A DNA stretch of 64,000 nt. It comes from Chrysomallon squamiferum (Eukaryota > Mollusca > Gastropoda > Neomphalida > Peltospiridae). Positions 51,749 through 64,000 of the stretch are shown here, piece after piece. The notes under the pieces were generated by a model. That model was given only the letters and a program-made list of their open reading frames with translations, had not been told where the DNA came from and searched no databases. Both the position numbers and the translations under genes were made by a program. The DNA lies in contig CM022677.1 of NCBI GenBank assembly GCA_012295275.1, forward strand, positions 8,537,514 to 8,601,513. Reading direction: 5' to 3'. How positions within the stretch are numbered: position 1 is the first letter of the stretch; each line of letters begins with the position of its first letter.

Positions 51749-54700
51749 ACAATATGTTATGAATCTATTTAATATTATTACTGAAACCATTTAAATTTTA
51801 CTAATATTATATATTTTAATAACTAAAAATCTTCATTTCACATTCCTGAAAATAAAAAGGATTAATTACCTTGGAGCCAACGAATTGTTTCCATCATCCG
51901 TTAAACATAAAATCTTGTTTCTTATTAGTTTCTAAAAGAATAATAAACAAACATTCGACGTTTCATTTCCCAGAGGCTTCATCGTTTCTTGTGGTGGAAT
52001 TACAATAAGAAGAATGACTTCCGTTATGTCACTAAGACAGATAGCGTATCGCGTGCCTAAAACGAAATGTGTTATTAGTCGAACAACGAGTCAGTAACTT
52101 AATTATAGAAAGAAACAAGTTTTTTTAATGTAAATTGTAAAGAATAATTTACGTTTTTGGATCCTTTCCTCTTGTTTCATCCCTAAATCGTAATCCTTTT
52201 AGCAAAAAAATAAAAATAAAAATAAAAAAAATAAAATAAAAAAATAAAATCTTAAAATTTCATGTCTCAAAAATGCAAATAAATAAATAGAAAAGTATAA
52301 TAAAATAATTAAATGAATAAATAAAAGCAAATACAAATAAATAAAAAGAAAGAAAATAAATATAAAACTGAAACATAATAAATACATAAATCAATAAATA
52401 AAGTGAACGAAACAGAACAAATATTTCCAAAGTTCACGCGAAGCTGTCCAAACAAATGAGGTTAATACTCTTGCTCGCTTTTGTCTTTATTACGAACGAC
52501 ATCTTCGAAGTGTTGTCATGACAACATGGTGTAGCTGATAGGTTGTACGGAATGACTTGTCGATTTCGTACAACTCTGAGTTCCCCCCCCAAAAAAAAAT
52601 AAAAATAAAATTAAATTAAATTAAAAATTAAAAATCAATAATGTCCCATGAGAAGTAAATATAAACGTAGGTTCTATGTTTAAAACAAAACAAAAAAAAA
52701 AAAAAAAAAAAAACAAACAAAACAAACAAATCACGACAATTATCATTGTTGCTGTAATCGAGTTGTTTCCCGTTCCAGCTTCATTTCTTATATGTCACAC
52801 ACACACACATACCCCCCCGCCCACACGCACACATAAATGCACACTCTCGCAAAACAAGACACATACCGATATCTCTAGTTTTAATTAACTCAGCGAATCG
52901 ATTTTGACACCTGACCATAACAGTCTTGTGTCCACTCGTCTTCATAATTTTGTGTAACAATAACATCTGGTGGTCAGCTAACTGGCCAACATGTTTATAT
53001 CCCTGTCTAAGAAAAGGTCAAACGAAATAAAATCAATAACGTCATCTCAGTATGTTGGACAACTACGACAACTGCAACATCGTCTAACACTGTTATAAAA
53101 AGTGATAGTATAATTACTTTAATATTCACAACTACTATTAAAACGACTACCACTGCGACAACTATACTGTTATAAAAAGTCCTAGTATAATTATTGTAAC
53201 ATGATTACTACTAGTATTACAACTGTGAAAACGACATCAAAGTCTAATATACTAAGACTTGTTTTTGTATCATGAAAATACAACTATTACATCTACAACG
53301 ATAACGACGTCTAATACTAGTGTTCGCATTATGATTTGTTGTAATGTGTAATACTGAATGTTATACTACAACTGCTACAACAGCATCTAATACTTGTGTT
53401 TTTATTATAAGAAATCCTAGTACAGTACTTGTAACGTGATTACTAAAACTACAAATATTACAAATACTACAACTACGCCAACTACAACAACAACAGAGGC
53501 GGCTATAATAATAAATTGTATAATGATAAAAAATAATAATAATAATACAAAAAAATAATAATAATAACAATTATCAATCACCAAATAATTAATCTACGTT
53601 TATCAACACAGTTCAGTATGTACAAGAACTTATGCCTTGTAATTATGCCCGAGCACAAACCGTGCAGAAACACTTATACAAAGTTTATAACGTTAACTAG
53701 CAAGTCTTCCCTATACAAGAATGTCACTATAAGCAAGGCTTCCGGCAATTTTCTTAATTTCAACGACGACGACTTGCTGAAGTGTATGCTGAAGCCGACG
53801 TCGACAGCAGCTGGCGCAGCGCGGTGACATTTAAACAGAAACCAATAAAGCTGTTTACACCGTACACTTAAAACCGTGTTTTTATGCTTAATTGGGTTGG
53901 TTCGTCTCACAGTTATCTTCTCCCGTTAATTAGAGTTTTCTATCGCCGCGAGATGGCGCCGGAACCCCCCAAAAAAAAACCTGCATGGCTGAATTTGTTA
54001 GTCGAAGTTTATTAGTACAAGTAATAACTATAATTAAAAAAAAATTAATAATAAAATAAAATTAAGCTTGTTATGTTTAAAAATAACTAATATTAAAAAT
54101 GTAAGTTAATCTTAATTAACCAAGAATCTAAAAGTGGGAAATGTAGATGAAGGTAACAGTAACAGCAGCAGTTAGTTAAAATAGCAGCAAAATTAAATTA
54201 TGCGCTGGTGGTAATGATGACAAAAAACATGCACTCGCTCACACGCAGACACATAGACACAGAACAGACCCTAATATGCTTACAGAGACACACACGCACG
54301 CACACAGACTCAGACACACAAGCATACATACGCAACGTACAGATTCACACACACACTCGCACACTCACACACACACTGACACACACACACACACACGCCC
54401 ATACACACTAATATTCACACATACGCATAAAACATATACCCCTCCACACATAGACAAAAACAGATTCTCAAACACAAATATTTTCCTTCCAGATTGTTCT
54501 ATTAACGTAAAGAATCTTTCTGTCATTTACATCAAAGGCTTTAGAAGCTTTAAGACATCCATTAATAATTTAAAGATCTTCGTCCCTAACTATAATGTAA
54601 GTAAGAAGATTTTAGCGAGCAAAAGCATATTAAAAGATGTCTGTAAATTCTGTGACGTTAATGGTTGCGTTCGATTGGTAACTCAGATAGCTTTGAAGAA

Positions 54701-55439
54701 AGTTTTATGTACTTTGCGAACTGAAGTGCAAATTCTTTTCATGTCCTCATTTATAAATTGATTTTGTCAACATTATTACCATCATTCTTAGTATTATTAC
54801 TAACATTATCATCAACGACATCATTTTTATCATCATCATCCTTATGTCATCATTCTAGTTAACTATCATCATCATAATTATCATAATTTACTGTGATGAT
54901 GATAATGACAATATATTTATTTAGTTAGTTAATATTATTGTTATTATTATTATCATCATCATAATGCTAACTTCGCACTTACAAAAATCCGTGACCTTTG
55001 AAAATATGCTAACAAATTGTCGTTATATGCACATGTATAATTTTTTAATTTAAATTTATTTATTATTATTATTCTTTATTTTTCAGAAAACAAAGACACA
55101 GCTGATAATCAGGGTAATAACGAAAAGGTAAAGTAGAATCTTTTCTTTTTCATTTAAAAAATAAAGAAATGAACAGACATGTTACATTTGATATCTAAAA
55201 TACCTTATTATTATTATTATTAGAAAAGCAACTGATCTGAAATATTTATATAATAAACTAAAAAAAAGAAGTATATCCATGCTAGTGTATTTTAATTACA
55301 ATTGTTAGGTTTTAATTAAAAACATAGAATCAAAAAAGGATTCTTAAAATGAAATATTTTTGTAATGAATAATAGGCGGCTTCGTGAAATAAATGTGAAG
55401 AGAATATAAAGATATAGCAATAATTATGATTTATAAAGA

Positions 55440-55481
<42 letters not shown>

Positions 55482-56932
55482 ATAATTAAACACATAATGA
55501 AATTTCATTAACTTACCAGCGGCGAGAATATTACCTATCACCTACCATACGTCACAGTCCTCAACCGTAAACAGTTAGGAGTTTTGTGTTTTCAAAATTC
55601 TGCGTATACAGAATCTGTGTTCTGGCTTTTGAAACAAATCTGTTTATCAAACGCTACGATCGTATCGCATTAGATTTGTCCAGATATTGTAGAAATATGT
55701 TACGATTAAAAAGTGTTTATTTAATTTTGTAGTCACTAATTAATTATTTTTGTTTGTTTTGTTTGTAGGTTGAAGATCAGGAGAAAGAACTGGAAAGTTT
55801 AGTGGCTCTTGCAGGTAAAAATTTATCTTCTTCTTCTTCTTCTTCTTCTTCTTATTATTATTATTATTACTTTGTTATGTATAATGTATGTATGAAAAAT
55901 AAAATTGAAAGATAAATTAAAACTTAATCAGTTAAAACATTTAGACCAAACGATACAAGAAAACATATCCTGGCATGACGGGTTTTGCCGGGAATAATAA
56001 TAATTAAAAAATAATAATAATAAAAATAAATGGTATGCACGTGCCTTATGCACCGCCTCTGCACGAGTAAATGGGGTATTTCACACAGTTAAAACGTCTA
56101 TAGTGATTTAAAAAAACAAAAAACAAAAAAACAACGACGCGTGCGATCAGTGGTGTAGCACTGACGGGAGTTTCCCATTCCTTCGTCGCAAGATTCTTCA
56201 ATTGTTCCATGGTTGCTACAGAGAACTTAATACAACGTTACAGACAGACAGACAGGGCAGACAAAATAACAAGCCTACCCAGAGTGTCAACGCCCTAACG
56301 AGGACCGGTACTTGCGTATCTGGCGTCTTCTGGTTTGCTGTCTAGCAGTTACGTCATCATCAACGAAAGCATTAGGTCATAGGATTAGTTCACAAGAGGT
56401 CTGGGGTAATCATGACATATGGAACGGAGCTTAAAGATCGTGTAGAAATTTACTGATAGCTCAAAATAGCTAGCTACTAGTTATCAGCTGTTCGAACCCG
56501 ATCTGAGTGAAGCTCCGATAATCAGCGTCTGTTATCGACTGGTTGAGCCTAGCACAGCGCAAATCGAATTTCACTACGTCATGGGATGAAATCGCGTGGG
56601 TCGCGGAATCAAGCGAGAATTAGCTGTGTTGTGAATAATGAAACTTTGAAGTCGACTGGAAGATTAATGTACATTTCGGAAGCTGTCAGTACCAGAAATT
56701 ACTGCTAGAGTTAAAACGAGATACAAATGTGTGGGCGAGTACGAGAGAGTGCGGATGTGCGTGGGAGAGTGTGTGTACGATGTAGAAGTGTGTTGAGTAG
56801 TAATGATAATATTCTGATGTTGATGTTAATGATGATTGTGATGACATTACGATAATGATAACAACAACAACAACAATAATAACAACAACAACAACAATAC
56901 CAAATAATAACTAAACAAAATAAATAAATAAA

Positions 56933-56985
<53 letters not shown>

Positions 56986-57642
56986 ATATTCAAAAAATAA
57001 AGACAAAGGGTTTTCTCCACGGATGATCTTATGATGGCTTTTTTCGGTTTGTTTTAATATTCAGCAAATAATTACCGTGAAGAACGGCAAAGGACATGGA
57101 ACATGACGTTGGCTTCTCCTTTCAATTAATCTTTGTGTTAGTAAAATACTAAGAAACATTTAAACAGTCGCAGTTAGTTTCTGTGTGTTTGTCTTGATCA
57201 GCGATAATCAACTTTTAACATATTTTTTAAATACTCTGATAGGTAATAAGATCGTTATAATGTAGACAGAGATATGTAGATTATATAGATAGACAGACAA
57301 ATGCAGGAACAATATAATAATAATTAAACTAAACAATTTCAAAACTAATGCAACAACAGTTCAAATTTCAACTATTTTTCTTAAAACACGAAACGCTGAT
57401 AAAAAAGTAGATGGAAAACAATGTGTAGGCGGGAAAAATCAGACGATATTCTTAATTAACGTGAATCATACGTGTTAAGAATGGTGAAAGTTAAAAATAC
57501 GAATGCAACTCTATGTCTCAAAGATATTATTAGTAGATCATGTTATAAATTAAATATTAGATGTATCACGTCTACCTTTCTCTAGAGAAAACGCATCATT
57601 TACAATACTCAGTTCACTATTTATAATTTCCAACAGAACTGC

Positions 57643-57693
<51 letters not shown>

Positions 57694-58667
57694 TATAAGA
57701 AGAAGAAGAAGAAGAATAGTAATAATAATAATCATGTGATGATGATGATAATAATAATAATAATGATGATGATGAATATAATGATAATAATGATGATGAT
57801 GATGATGACAGACATATATACAAAATATAAATACATACACACATACATACATATAAACACACACACACACAGACACACACACACTCAGAGACAGTCAGAG
57901 AGACGTATTATAAATATGATAATACACAGAGAGGTATTGAGAGCCAAACTGCGTGGGCAGACATGCAATTATTGACAGGGAGATGCTATGAACAGCGTAT
58001 CACAGTGAAAGCTTTGTCTCTTTATATCAGTTTACATGGACGTAGCTGCCATCTAAATTTGCCATCGCATTTAAAGACAGACTTAATATCATAAATGCGA
58101 GACGTTCTTTTGTCGTGACTTTGTGAAATAATAGCCACAGATCATCTGCAAGTATAATTCTAGTTGTTGTTGTCCGGGAGAACAAAACGGGCCGAGAAAA
58201 TGTCAAAATTATATTTAACATAGATCAACCCACGCCATATAATCAATAACAGTCTTAGATTTTATGTTGTTGTTGATTGTTCGAGATAAAATACAAGCGC
58301 AAGGTCAGGGCAATGAAAATCGCAGTATATTTAGAATTTGAAAATTGTAATGTAATGTTATGTGATTGTTTATTGAAAATATAATTTTTGTTTAAAAACA
58401 CAAGCACTAACAAAAACATATGTTCATGAATATATATATGTTAATTCTTTTCTGCAGTTTATTTTAACTTGTTAGCATTTTACTTGAGAAATATGTAGTA
58501 AATCATGATATTAACAGTTCATCATATTTTATATAATTACTGATATCCAGACATACACACTGTGTGTATAGATGTGTGTGTGTTATTATCATTATTACTG
58601 TTCTTATTGTTGCTCATCATCCTCCTCATCATCATCATCATCATCATCATTATCATGATCATCATAG

Positions 58668-58698
<31 letters not shown>

Positions 58699-58857
58699 AG
58701 AAAAGCCAGCCAAATCTAATATGGAGAACGTTGCTGTACAGAAAAGTCACGTGGTACATTATGAAAACAAAAACGGAAAAGAAATAAAAACAGAACAGAC
58801 TGAAGAAAAAGGTAACGGCTGTGTATTATATTCATGTGCGTACGTGTTAACATATTT

Positions 58858-58902
<45 letters not shown>

Positions 58903-59358
58903 GAAATTATAAATTACCGACTTTAAAAGTCACTAATGTTTCCGCGCTTCCAAGTTTTCAGTCGGTTGCTAAATGACGTATTGTTCATAACGCGACAAAC
59001 GAAATTTGAAGTTACTATACTTTAGTAATACTTTTCATTATTATTATTATTATTATTATTACTAAAAAAAGTCTTCGTGTACTTACATCAGTGACCGACA
59101 CAGAAACCGGAAAGGTCTTATCAGATATCAAACAGAAAGCTGACACGGGCCTGGACGAGACTGGAAAACCGGAGACACTGGTTGAGACCAAAGTTGACAT
59201 TCCCGACAAAGATATTCACAAGTCGTTCTTTGACAAGGAAATCTCAGATGACGGGTCAGAGGTAATGATGTGTTTTGTCTTAGAAATGACGTCACTCGTT
59301 TAGCAGAAGATAGAAATTGCAAAAAAAAAAAAGAACAATGTTGCAAAAAAGATATTTC

Positions 59359-59440
<82 letters not shown>

Positions 59441-60039
59441 CTTTCGTATTCTCTCTCTCTCTCTCTATGTCGCTCTCTTTCTCTCTTACTCTTTGTCTCT
59501 CTTTCGCTCTCTGTCTGTCTCAATCTTTTAAATATGACAAGTTAAGCTACCGCGTTGTTCTTAATTATTTTAATTTTTTGATTTTTTAAATAATCCAAAT
59601 CTCCTTATCTTAAAGACCTTCATAATAATAATGGAACTATTTAATTTTTTCCCTTCCATTTATTTGATCCGACCTTCTCGAGTAATTAGCCATCAGCCCC
59701 TGCCACGTGCTACCTGTTCACAACAAATTATTCTGTGAACAATGTGACGTGAGTAAGCAGATTTTCATGAAGATAATACTGAATAAATTATAAGATTCTT
59801 AATCAGTAAAAGTTTATATTATCTTCTGAGAAAACAGAGATTCAAACAACAGCTCTATATAGAAAGGAAAGCTATTTAACGTAATTCTTTTATCAGCTGT
59901 TATTCGTGGAGAAGTGTCTTTAATTATCTTTCCCTCGGAGGAGAGCCTGAAAGTCTAAATATTCTGATTTGACAGCCATTGTTCGTCAAATAATTTGTAG
60001 TTTTCGTTTTTTAAATATAGGATCGATCATTTACGGTAG

Positions 60040-60083
<44 letters not shown>

Positions 60084-61714
60084 GATAAGCGAAATACCAC
60101 TGTCTCACTCTCTGCAACAGTGTGTGTTAGACAAAACAAATGTGATGCTAATTCGCCAATACAGACACCATTTATTCGTACGAAAACAGCGCGCTGTCGG
60201 AAACAGATCTATCGAACCGATACCATTTCCGAGTGCATCAGTGCCCGCCCGTTCTCATTATAGTAATCTCTTCGGTTGGTCTTTCTCTTGTGCTTGTTTC
60301 ACTCTGTCTGATTAATATTGCTCTTCACTATCACATGAAAGACATCCATGTTGCCGATGCTGTCGTACGCTGTTTTAATACGGACCATCTAATTATGCCC
60401 GGAAGTGGTTTCCAGGGAAAACCGTATGTTAATAACTTTTCACTGCCTTTATTTGACTATAATTCTCTTTCGTTTCTAATTTAGGAACAGTAAATGTTAT
60501 TATTTCGTTGTAGTTGCGGTCAATGAATGGAATTCTTTCTGATCTATGGCAGATCGATACCGGATCGATAACTTTTATTTTCTCGAATAATATCACCTGA
60601 CAGATTCTGTTATACGTCCTTAATGACAGATAAATTCGATAAGGGAGACCACTGGAGACGATACGACTTTGCTAACTTCATTTTGTCCGAATAATCCTCT
60701 CCTAGGAACCTATGTCAAATTTTAATGAACGTCTCGAGGCGATAGGGGAAACAACTCGACTTAGAATGTATTCTCAGACGATTCTTAATTTAACTTCTGA
60801 CGTCATGCCATTTAGTTCTAGTCACGACTCCAGTCTCCCACGCATTTTTTATCGCTCGCTTTTCGTTTTTGACCAAAATGGAAATGAAATTATTTGATAT
60901 TGACAGGACAGGGTCTAGAAAATCCATTACATCTTAGTGCTCTGCGCAACGGAACGAAATTTAACCAGTTGTTTCAGAGTCGAGCATGACAGTAGTTAAA
61001 TGACTGTCACTCGCTGTCTGACACAAAATATTTCAAACTTAATGAATCACGTTTTTGCCTGTTAGATCAGGAATCGACATCTGCTGCCTAGAGCAGAAAT
61101 CGTCTAATAAGCATATTATATGTGTGGTCAGTTAAATATAATCGTAACCCTTATTTTTAGTCCAGTATCCTTTTCTTTAGTAATATATATTTTTTTATAT
61201 AGTTTTAATTAAACAGACGTATGCACACAAACGAACCAAACAAAAAACACACGCGCCACACACACACGCACACATGTTGACAGACATATGGAGGCTTTTG
61301 TTGTTTTTGATATTCTTGTTCTTTGTACGTAAATATCCAAATACAAAAATACATTAAATAAAATACTATGATATTACTTCTATTAAAAGTAAACAGTAAC
61401 GACAAGAACAACAACAACAACTACTACTACAATACTACAAGTACTACTGTTACCATTACTATTATAATCTTCATCAGGATCATCAACATTGTCATTATTA
61501 TAATAATTATTATAACATTTATATTATTATTATTATTATTACACGTAGTGTACTAAAAAACAAACAAACAAACAAAAAATATTGCTATTTTTAGATTCGA
61601 GATAGTCTCCACGGTATCGAATTCACACCAACGGCAATTGCGGAATACCTGTATAAAACATGGGATTTCAACAACTTCTACAAAGCACTGGAAGAACTGG
61701 TCGATTCAGGAATG
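48344..61714 (+). CDS. Secreted acidic protein, 5' part (six exons); possibly Dickkopf-3/soggy-like
   Basis: Exons: 48344-48434, 55087-55127, 55769-55814, 58701-58811, 59092-59261, 61595-61714. All introns are GT-AG and phases agree, giving exactly 193 codons without a stop; the last donor (ATG|GTAAGT) sends the gene past 64000. Residues 1-22 are a signal peptide (ALCWLCCILLIGSTIAA core). The mature part is hydrophilic, rich in E, K, D and T and lacks Cys: ENKDTADNQGNNEK, VEDQEKELESLVALAEK, then VHYENKNGKEIKTEQTEEK and VTDTETGKVLSDIKQK. Exon 6 gives a helical module with FTPTAIAEYLYKTWDFNNFY and ALEELVDSGM. The VTDTETGKVLSD stretch recalls the N-terminal domain of Dkkl1/Dkk3 (MTDNKTGEVL, ITNNQTGQMV, from memory); if right, Cys-rich exons should follow outside the window. 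The exon structure is well supported; the family is a guess. Confidence 0.72.
48483..48620 (+). promoter_or_regulatory. Periodic ATCGATTA cluster in intron 1
   Basis: ATCGATTA at 48483, 48518, 48552 and 48588, then GTCGATTA at 48613: spacing 35, 34, 36 and 25 bp. It lies 50 bp downstream of the exon 1 donor. Flanks (TATATAATT, ACTATATT) are partly repeated, so it is a degenerate about 35-bp tandem repeat. ATCGAT-type words are bound by CUT/onecut homeodomain proteins (family knowledge); function here is inference. Confidence 0.6.
49300..49525. repeat. (TTTA)n tetranucleotide array
   Basis: About 220 bp of TTTA with TCTA/TCTG variants, in intron 1 of the secreted-protein gene. Confidence 0.9.
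49795..49935 (+). other. Complex block in intron 1, open in two frames
   Basis: After CTTGGCAG (plus strand) one frame stays open for 43 codons (YLDAVDLLPLTVCVSNIES...) and another for 44 (VSGCSRFIALNRVRLQ...). The second fits the phase of exon 1. Could be an old element or exon; no family recognised. Confidence 0.2.
50011..50175. repeat. (TTTA)n then (TTA)n
   Basis: Two adjoining arrays in intron 1 of the secreted-protein gene. Confidence 0.9.
50638..50850. repeat. AT-rich tandem repeat, unit about 30-35 bp
   Basis: Six or seven units built on AATAAATATTAATATATTAT followed by ACACRTAAAA. Confidence 0.75.
52511..52526. repeat. 16-bp perfect palindrome
   Basis: TGTTGTCATGACAACA. It lies in the long first intron of the secreted-protein gene; a symmetric binding site is possible. 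Confidence 0.7.
53041..53500. repeat. Degenerate ACTAC/ACAAC-rich tandem block
   Basis: Recurring CTGTTATAAAAAGTSMTAGT and ACGTGATTACTA modules, unit about 100-150 bp. Confidence 0.6.
54493..54761 (+). CDS. Candidate alternative 3'-terminal exon in intron 1 of the secreted-protein gene
   Basis: A strong acceptor TTTTCCTTCCAG opens a frame that, in the phase left by exon 1, stays open for 89 codons to TGA at 54759. The translation is non-repetitive: DCSINVKNLSVIYIKGF..., then KDVCKFCDVNGCVRLV and KKVLCTLRTEVQ, with five Cys. An inner donor AAT|GTAAGTAAG at 54598 could end it sooner. If used it would give a short secreted, Cys-containing isoform. No polyadenylation signal is near and no homology is recognised. 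Confidence 0.3.
55990..56760. other. Complex intron block without recognised gene
   Basis: GC-richer and repeat-poor compared with its surroundings. Contains a box B-like GGGTTCGAAC on the minus strand near 56492-56501, so an old tRNA-derived SINE is possible. No exon in phase was found. Confidence 0.3.
56920..56990. repeat. (AAAT)n, about 65 bp
   Basis: Tetranucleotide array in intron 3 of the secreted-protein gene. Confidence 0.95.
57638..57800. repeat. (AAT)n, (AAG)n and (GAT)n cluster
   Basis: Adjacent triplet arrays, intron 3. Confidence 0.92.
59360..59520. repeat. (CT)n in intron 5 of the secreted-protein gene
   Basis: About 75 bp pure, then a decayed CT-rich tail; starts about 100 bp after the exon 5 donor. 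Confidence 0.95.
59640..61000. other. Complex part of intron 5 without recognised gene
   Basis: Repeat-poor apart from (AAT)n at 60042-60080. Short open frames (for example 60233-60484 and 60712-60897) have no family and no matching splice phase. Confidence 0.4.
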
Positions 61715-61724
61715 GTAAGTCTTT

Positions 61725-61771
<47 letters not shown>

Positions 61772-64000
61772 AAGAAGAAGTCAAAGAAGAAGAAGAAGAA
61801 GAAGAAGAAGAAAACAACACCACTACAGCTAAACAACAATAATAACTACAACAACAGCAACAATATCAGCAACAGTAATGATATAAATGCAAGTCAATAA
61901 TATCAATAATAATAAGAAGAAGAAAAATAAAATAGAAAGAAGAAGAAAAAAGACGGATATTCAGTACAAGAACATTAACAAAAACCACCAGCACTACCAC
62001 AACAACAATAGCAGCAGCAGCAAAAACAACACCACAAATAACAATAATAATAAAGTGAACAAGAAGTAATACAACAACAAGAACGTAAAGAGCAACAACA
62101 TCTACAACGTCAACAGTTACTAACAGAATAAAAAATAAAATTCTGATAATGATGATGATGATGAACCGATGACTAAGGACGTGCTATTCAGTGTCTCAGA
62201 TAGAACGATTACACAGACTAGATGCAAAACAAAAGGCCACAAATCGAAATCGTGAAGAACAAAGTCGTTTTACCACTGACTACTTGAAACATCAGACGTG
62301 CAGAAAATAAATTAAATCTGGCTGGAACACAGCAGCTTAGAAATTTGATTATCTTTCCTCATTTTGAATAACTTCGTTTCCATGACACTGTGTTTCTGAT
62401 TGCAATTCGCTCTGACCTTGCTACAGCGAGAAGGTTGTTGACCAGCGAGAAGTTGGTGCTCTCAGACAAATAGGAGGAAAATACGAATGCAAATGTTCAA
62501 ACTTGTTAATGATACGTGTACGTTTATTCTGCGTATTCACATGTGCTATCATAGACATATTCAAACAAACTGACTTCCTTTCTGTTATTGTTCTAAAGTA
62601 TCTGTTTTTCTTTCTAGATACTCTCTCTAGATAATAATTTATCTCTATCACCTAACCTGTCTATCTGTATATCTATCTATGTATTTATATATTTATCTAT
62701 CTCTATCTGTATCTATCCATCTATCTATTTTTCTTTCTTTTTTCTTTTTCTTCATTCTATCTATCTATCTTGTCCATCTATCCATCCATCTCTCTATCAG
62801 TCTATCATTATCGATAGGTCAGTAGATTCATCCATTTTCTACAATAGTCCGTCCATATGTCTGTGAATCCAACAATATATCTGTCTTTCACCTCTTTCCG
62901 TAACGTATATATCCGCCATCTTATTTATCTATTTATCTGTAAATATTTCGCAGTAGAAAAGAAGCAAAAACAAATCATTTTTAAACGCTTAGACAAAATG
63001 TCATGGTTCAGATTAAACCAAATGTTTTTCTTTCTTGTTTCTGTAAGCTGAAACTTACCGAGCTAAATTAACAAGATAACTTTCATAATTTATTAAGGAC
63101 TTCAGTACATTTCTTACAGAATAACTATACCTTTGACATTTTTTATTGACTAAAAATAGTCAGCTGTTTAGAAGAATACATGTTCGGGATGTTAATATAA
63201 TGAGATTTTTATTGGGCTATTTCCAACAAAAGCGGCTGTGGCTTTAGCAATATTAGGTTTTATTTTCTTTGATCATTCTTGTTATTGTTTATTTAAAGCT
63301 AAGAGATAATGATTTTTTTTCTCTCATAAACTATTTGTAAGTAAAACTGCGCTTGCGCTGCGTGTTATACCAAGGAGACGGGGAGACTAAACGTCTATGA
63401 CGTAAATCAAATAATATTCTAATAATAGTGCTTAACTAGGTAATAAATATTTTAACAGTGAGGTAATATTTTGCTCGTGTGCTATAGTGTTTAGGATCGA
63501 CTGAGCACAGCGGATTGCTTCACGCGATGGTAATTCAAATCTCTAATTCTCTTTCGTTTCATAAATAATTTTCTGTTCATATTTCTAATCACAAAGAAAA
63601 ACAAAATCACAGGGATATTTCTTCATTCAGTATCAATTTTCAACAAACTATTGTTGGTATATTTATGGAAAATTTTGATCCAAAATGTTCTTTCTTGAGC
63701 TTAAGAGACTGGAGTAATCATTACCGTGGCACGAAGAATCTATTAAGGACTGCTTTAATTCCAAAGGTTGTTTTCGAGAACGTAGTATCGAAACTAAATG
63801 CTCTATTCAATCACCACTGACGTCACGGTAATGGCTGAACAAATACTATTTTCTACACCTAGAACAGACAGCTCCGTTAGCAATTCTATAAAAAAAATAA
63901 TTAAAAAACCCTAGAAAATGTAAAGAAAAAAACAAAATAGTGCTTAGGAAAGCAGTTTCGCGATGGCATGTTGTTGAAATGTTGAAGTACTTTATCAGCT
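61715..64000. other. Start of intron 6; no further exon seen
   Basis: Begins with AAT/AAG/CAA simple repeats (to about 62110), then TCTA tetranucleotides (about 62660-62940), then repeat-poor DNA. I found no acceptor followed by a phase-0 coding segment. Confidence 0.5.

Noticed and set aside
53618-53827. 69-codon plus-strand frame ending in STAAGAAR
   Set aside because: Lies in intron 1 of the secreted-protein gene; no splice phase fits and no family is recognised.
59128-59523. 131-codon minus-strand frame over exon 5 of the secreted-protein gene
   Set aside because: Antisense shadow of the real exon joined to a (CT)n tract.
60712-60897. 61-codon plus-strand frame
   Set aside because: Inside intron 5, out of phase with the gene, no acceptor at its start.

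Overview
The window is animal nuclear DNA: AT-rich, GT-AG introns of about 0.2-1 kb in the left half and up to about 6.7 kb in the right, and very heavy microsatellite content. The protein sequences, the intron layout and a dispersed 'CCAAGGGAGRTAACTC'-type repeat (which I recall as common in molluscs, not checked) suggest a mollusc, perhaps a gastropod. Nothing prokaryotic, organellar or viral was seen.

Layout. 1-9.8 kb: no gene; a strongly diverged, tandemly organised noncoding block (about 1.7-7.8 kb) and the 3' flank of the first gene. 9.8-23.5 kb: a complete minus-strand PRPF3 gene (U4/U6 snRNP protein Prp3), rebuilt here from 19 coding exons (648 aa, every junction in phase) plus an inferred noncoding first exon. 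Its introns hold a mariner/pogo-like MITE, minisatellites, and two places where a 3' splice site together with the first bases of its exon has been copied back into the intron. 23.5-32.3 kb: a complete minus-strand A20/AN1 zinc-finger gene of the ZFAND5/6 type (4 coding exons, 218 aa) with a spliced 5' leader, a possible long AT-rich 3' UTR and a MITE in its leader intron. 32.5-48 kb: gene-poor, with CT/GA and ATT microsatellites, a tRNA-Gly(GCC) gene, two further MITEs, a decayed LINE reverse-transcriptase 3' end, a 44-bp minisatellite and a perfect 22-bp hairpin. 48.3-64 kb: the 5' part of a plus-strand gene for a secreted acidic protein (six exons, 193 codons, continuing past the window), possibly related to the N-terminal region of Dickkopf-3/soggy proteins.

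The three genes are not obviously linked in function: a splicing factor, a ubiquitin/stress-type zinc-finger protein and a secreted protein. I see no operon, CRISPR array or defence system. The strongest candidates for something undescribed are the repeated splice-acceptor duplications inside PRPF3, the dispersed ~55-bp repeat, the periodic ATCGATTA cluster in intron 1 of the secreted-protein gene, and that gene itself. All annotation is from reading the sequence; no search was run.
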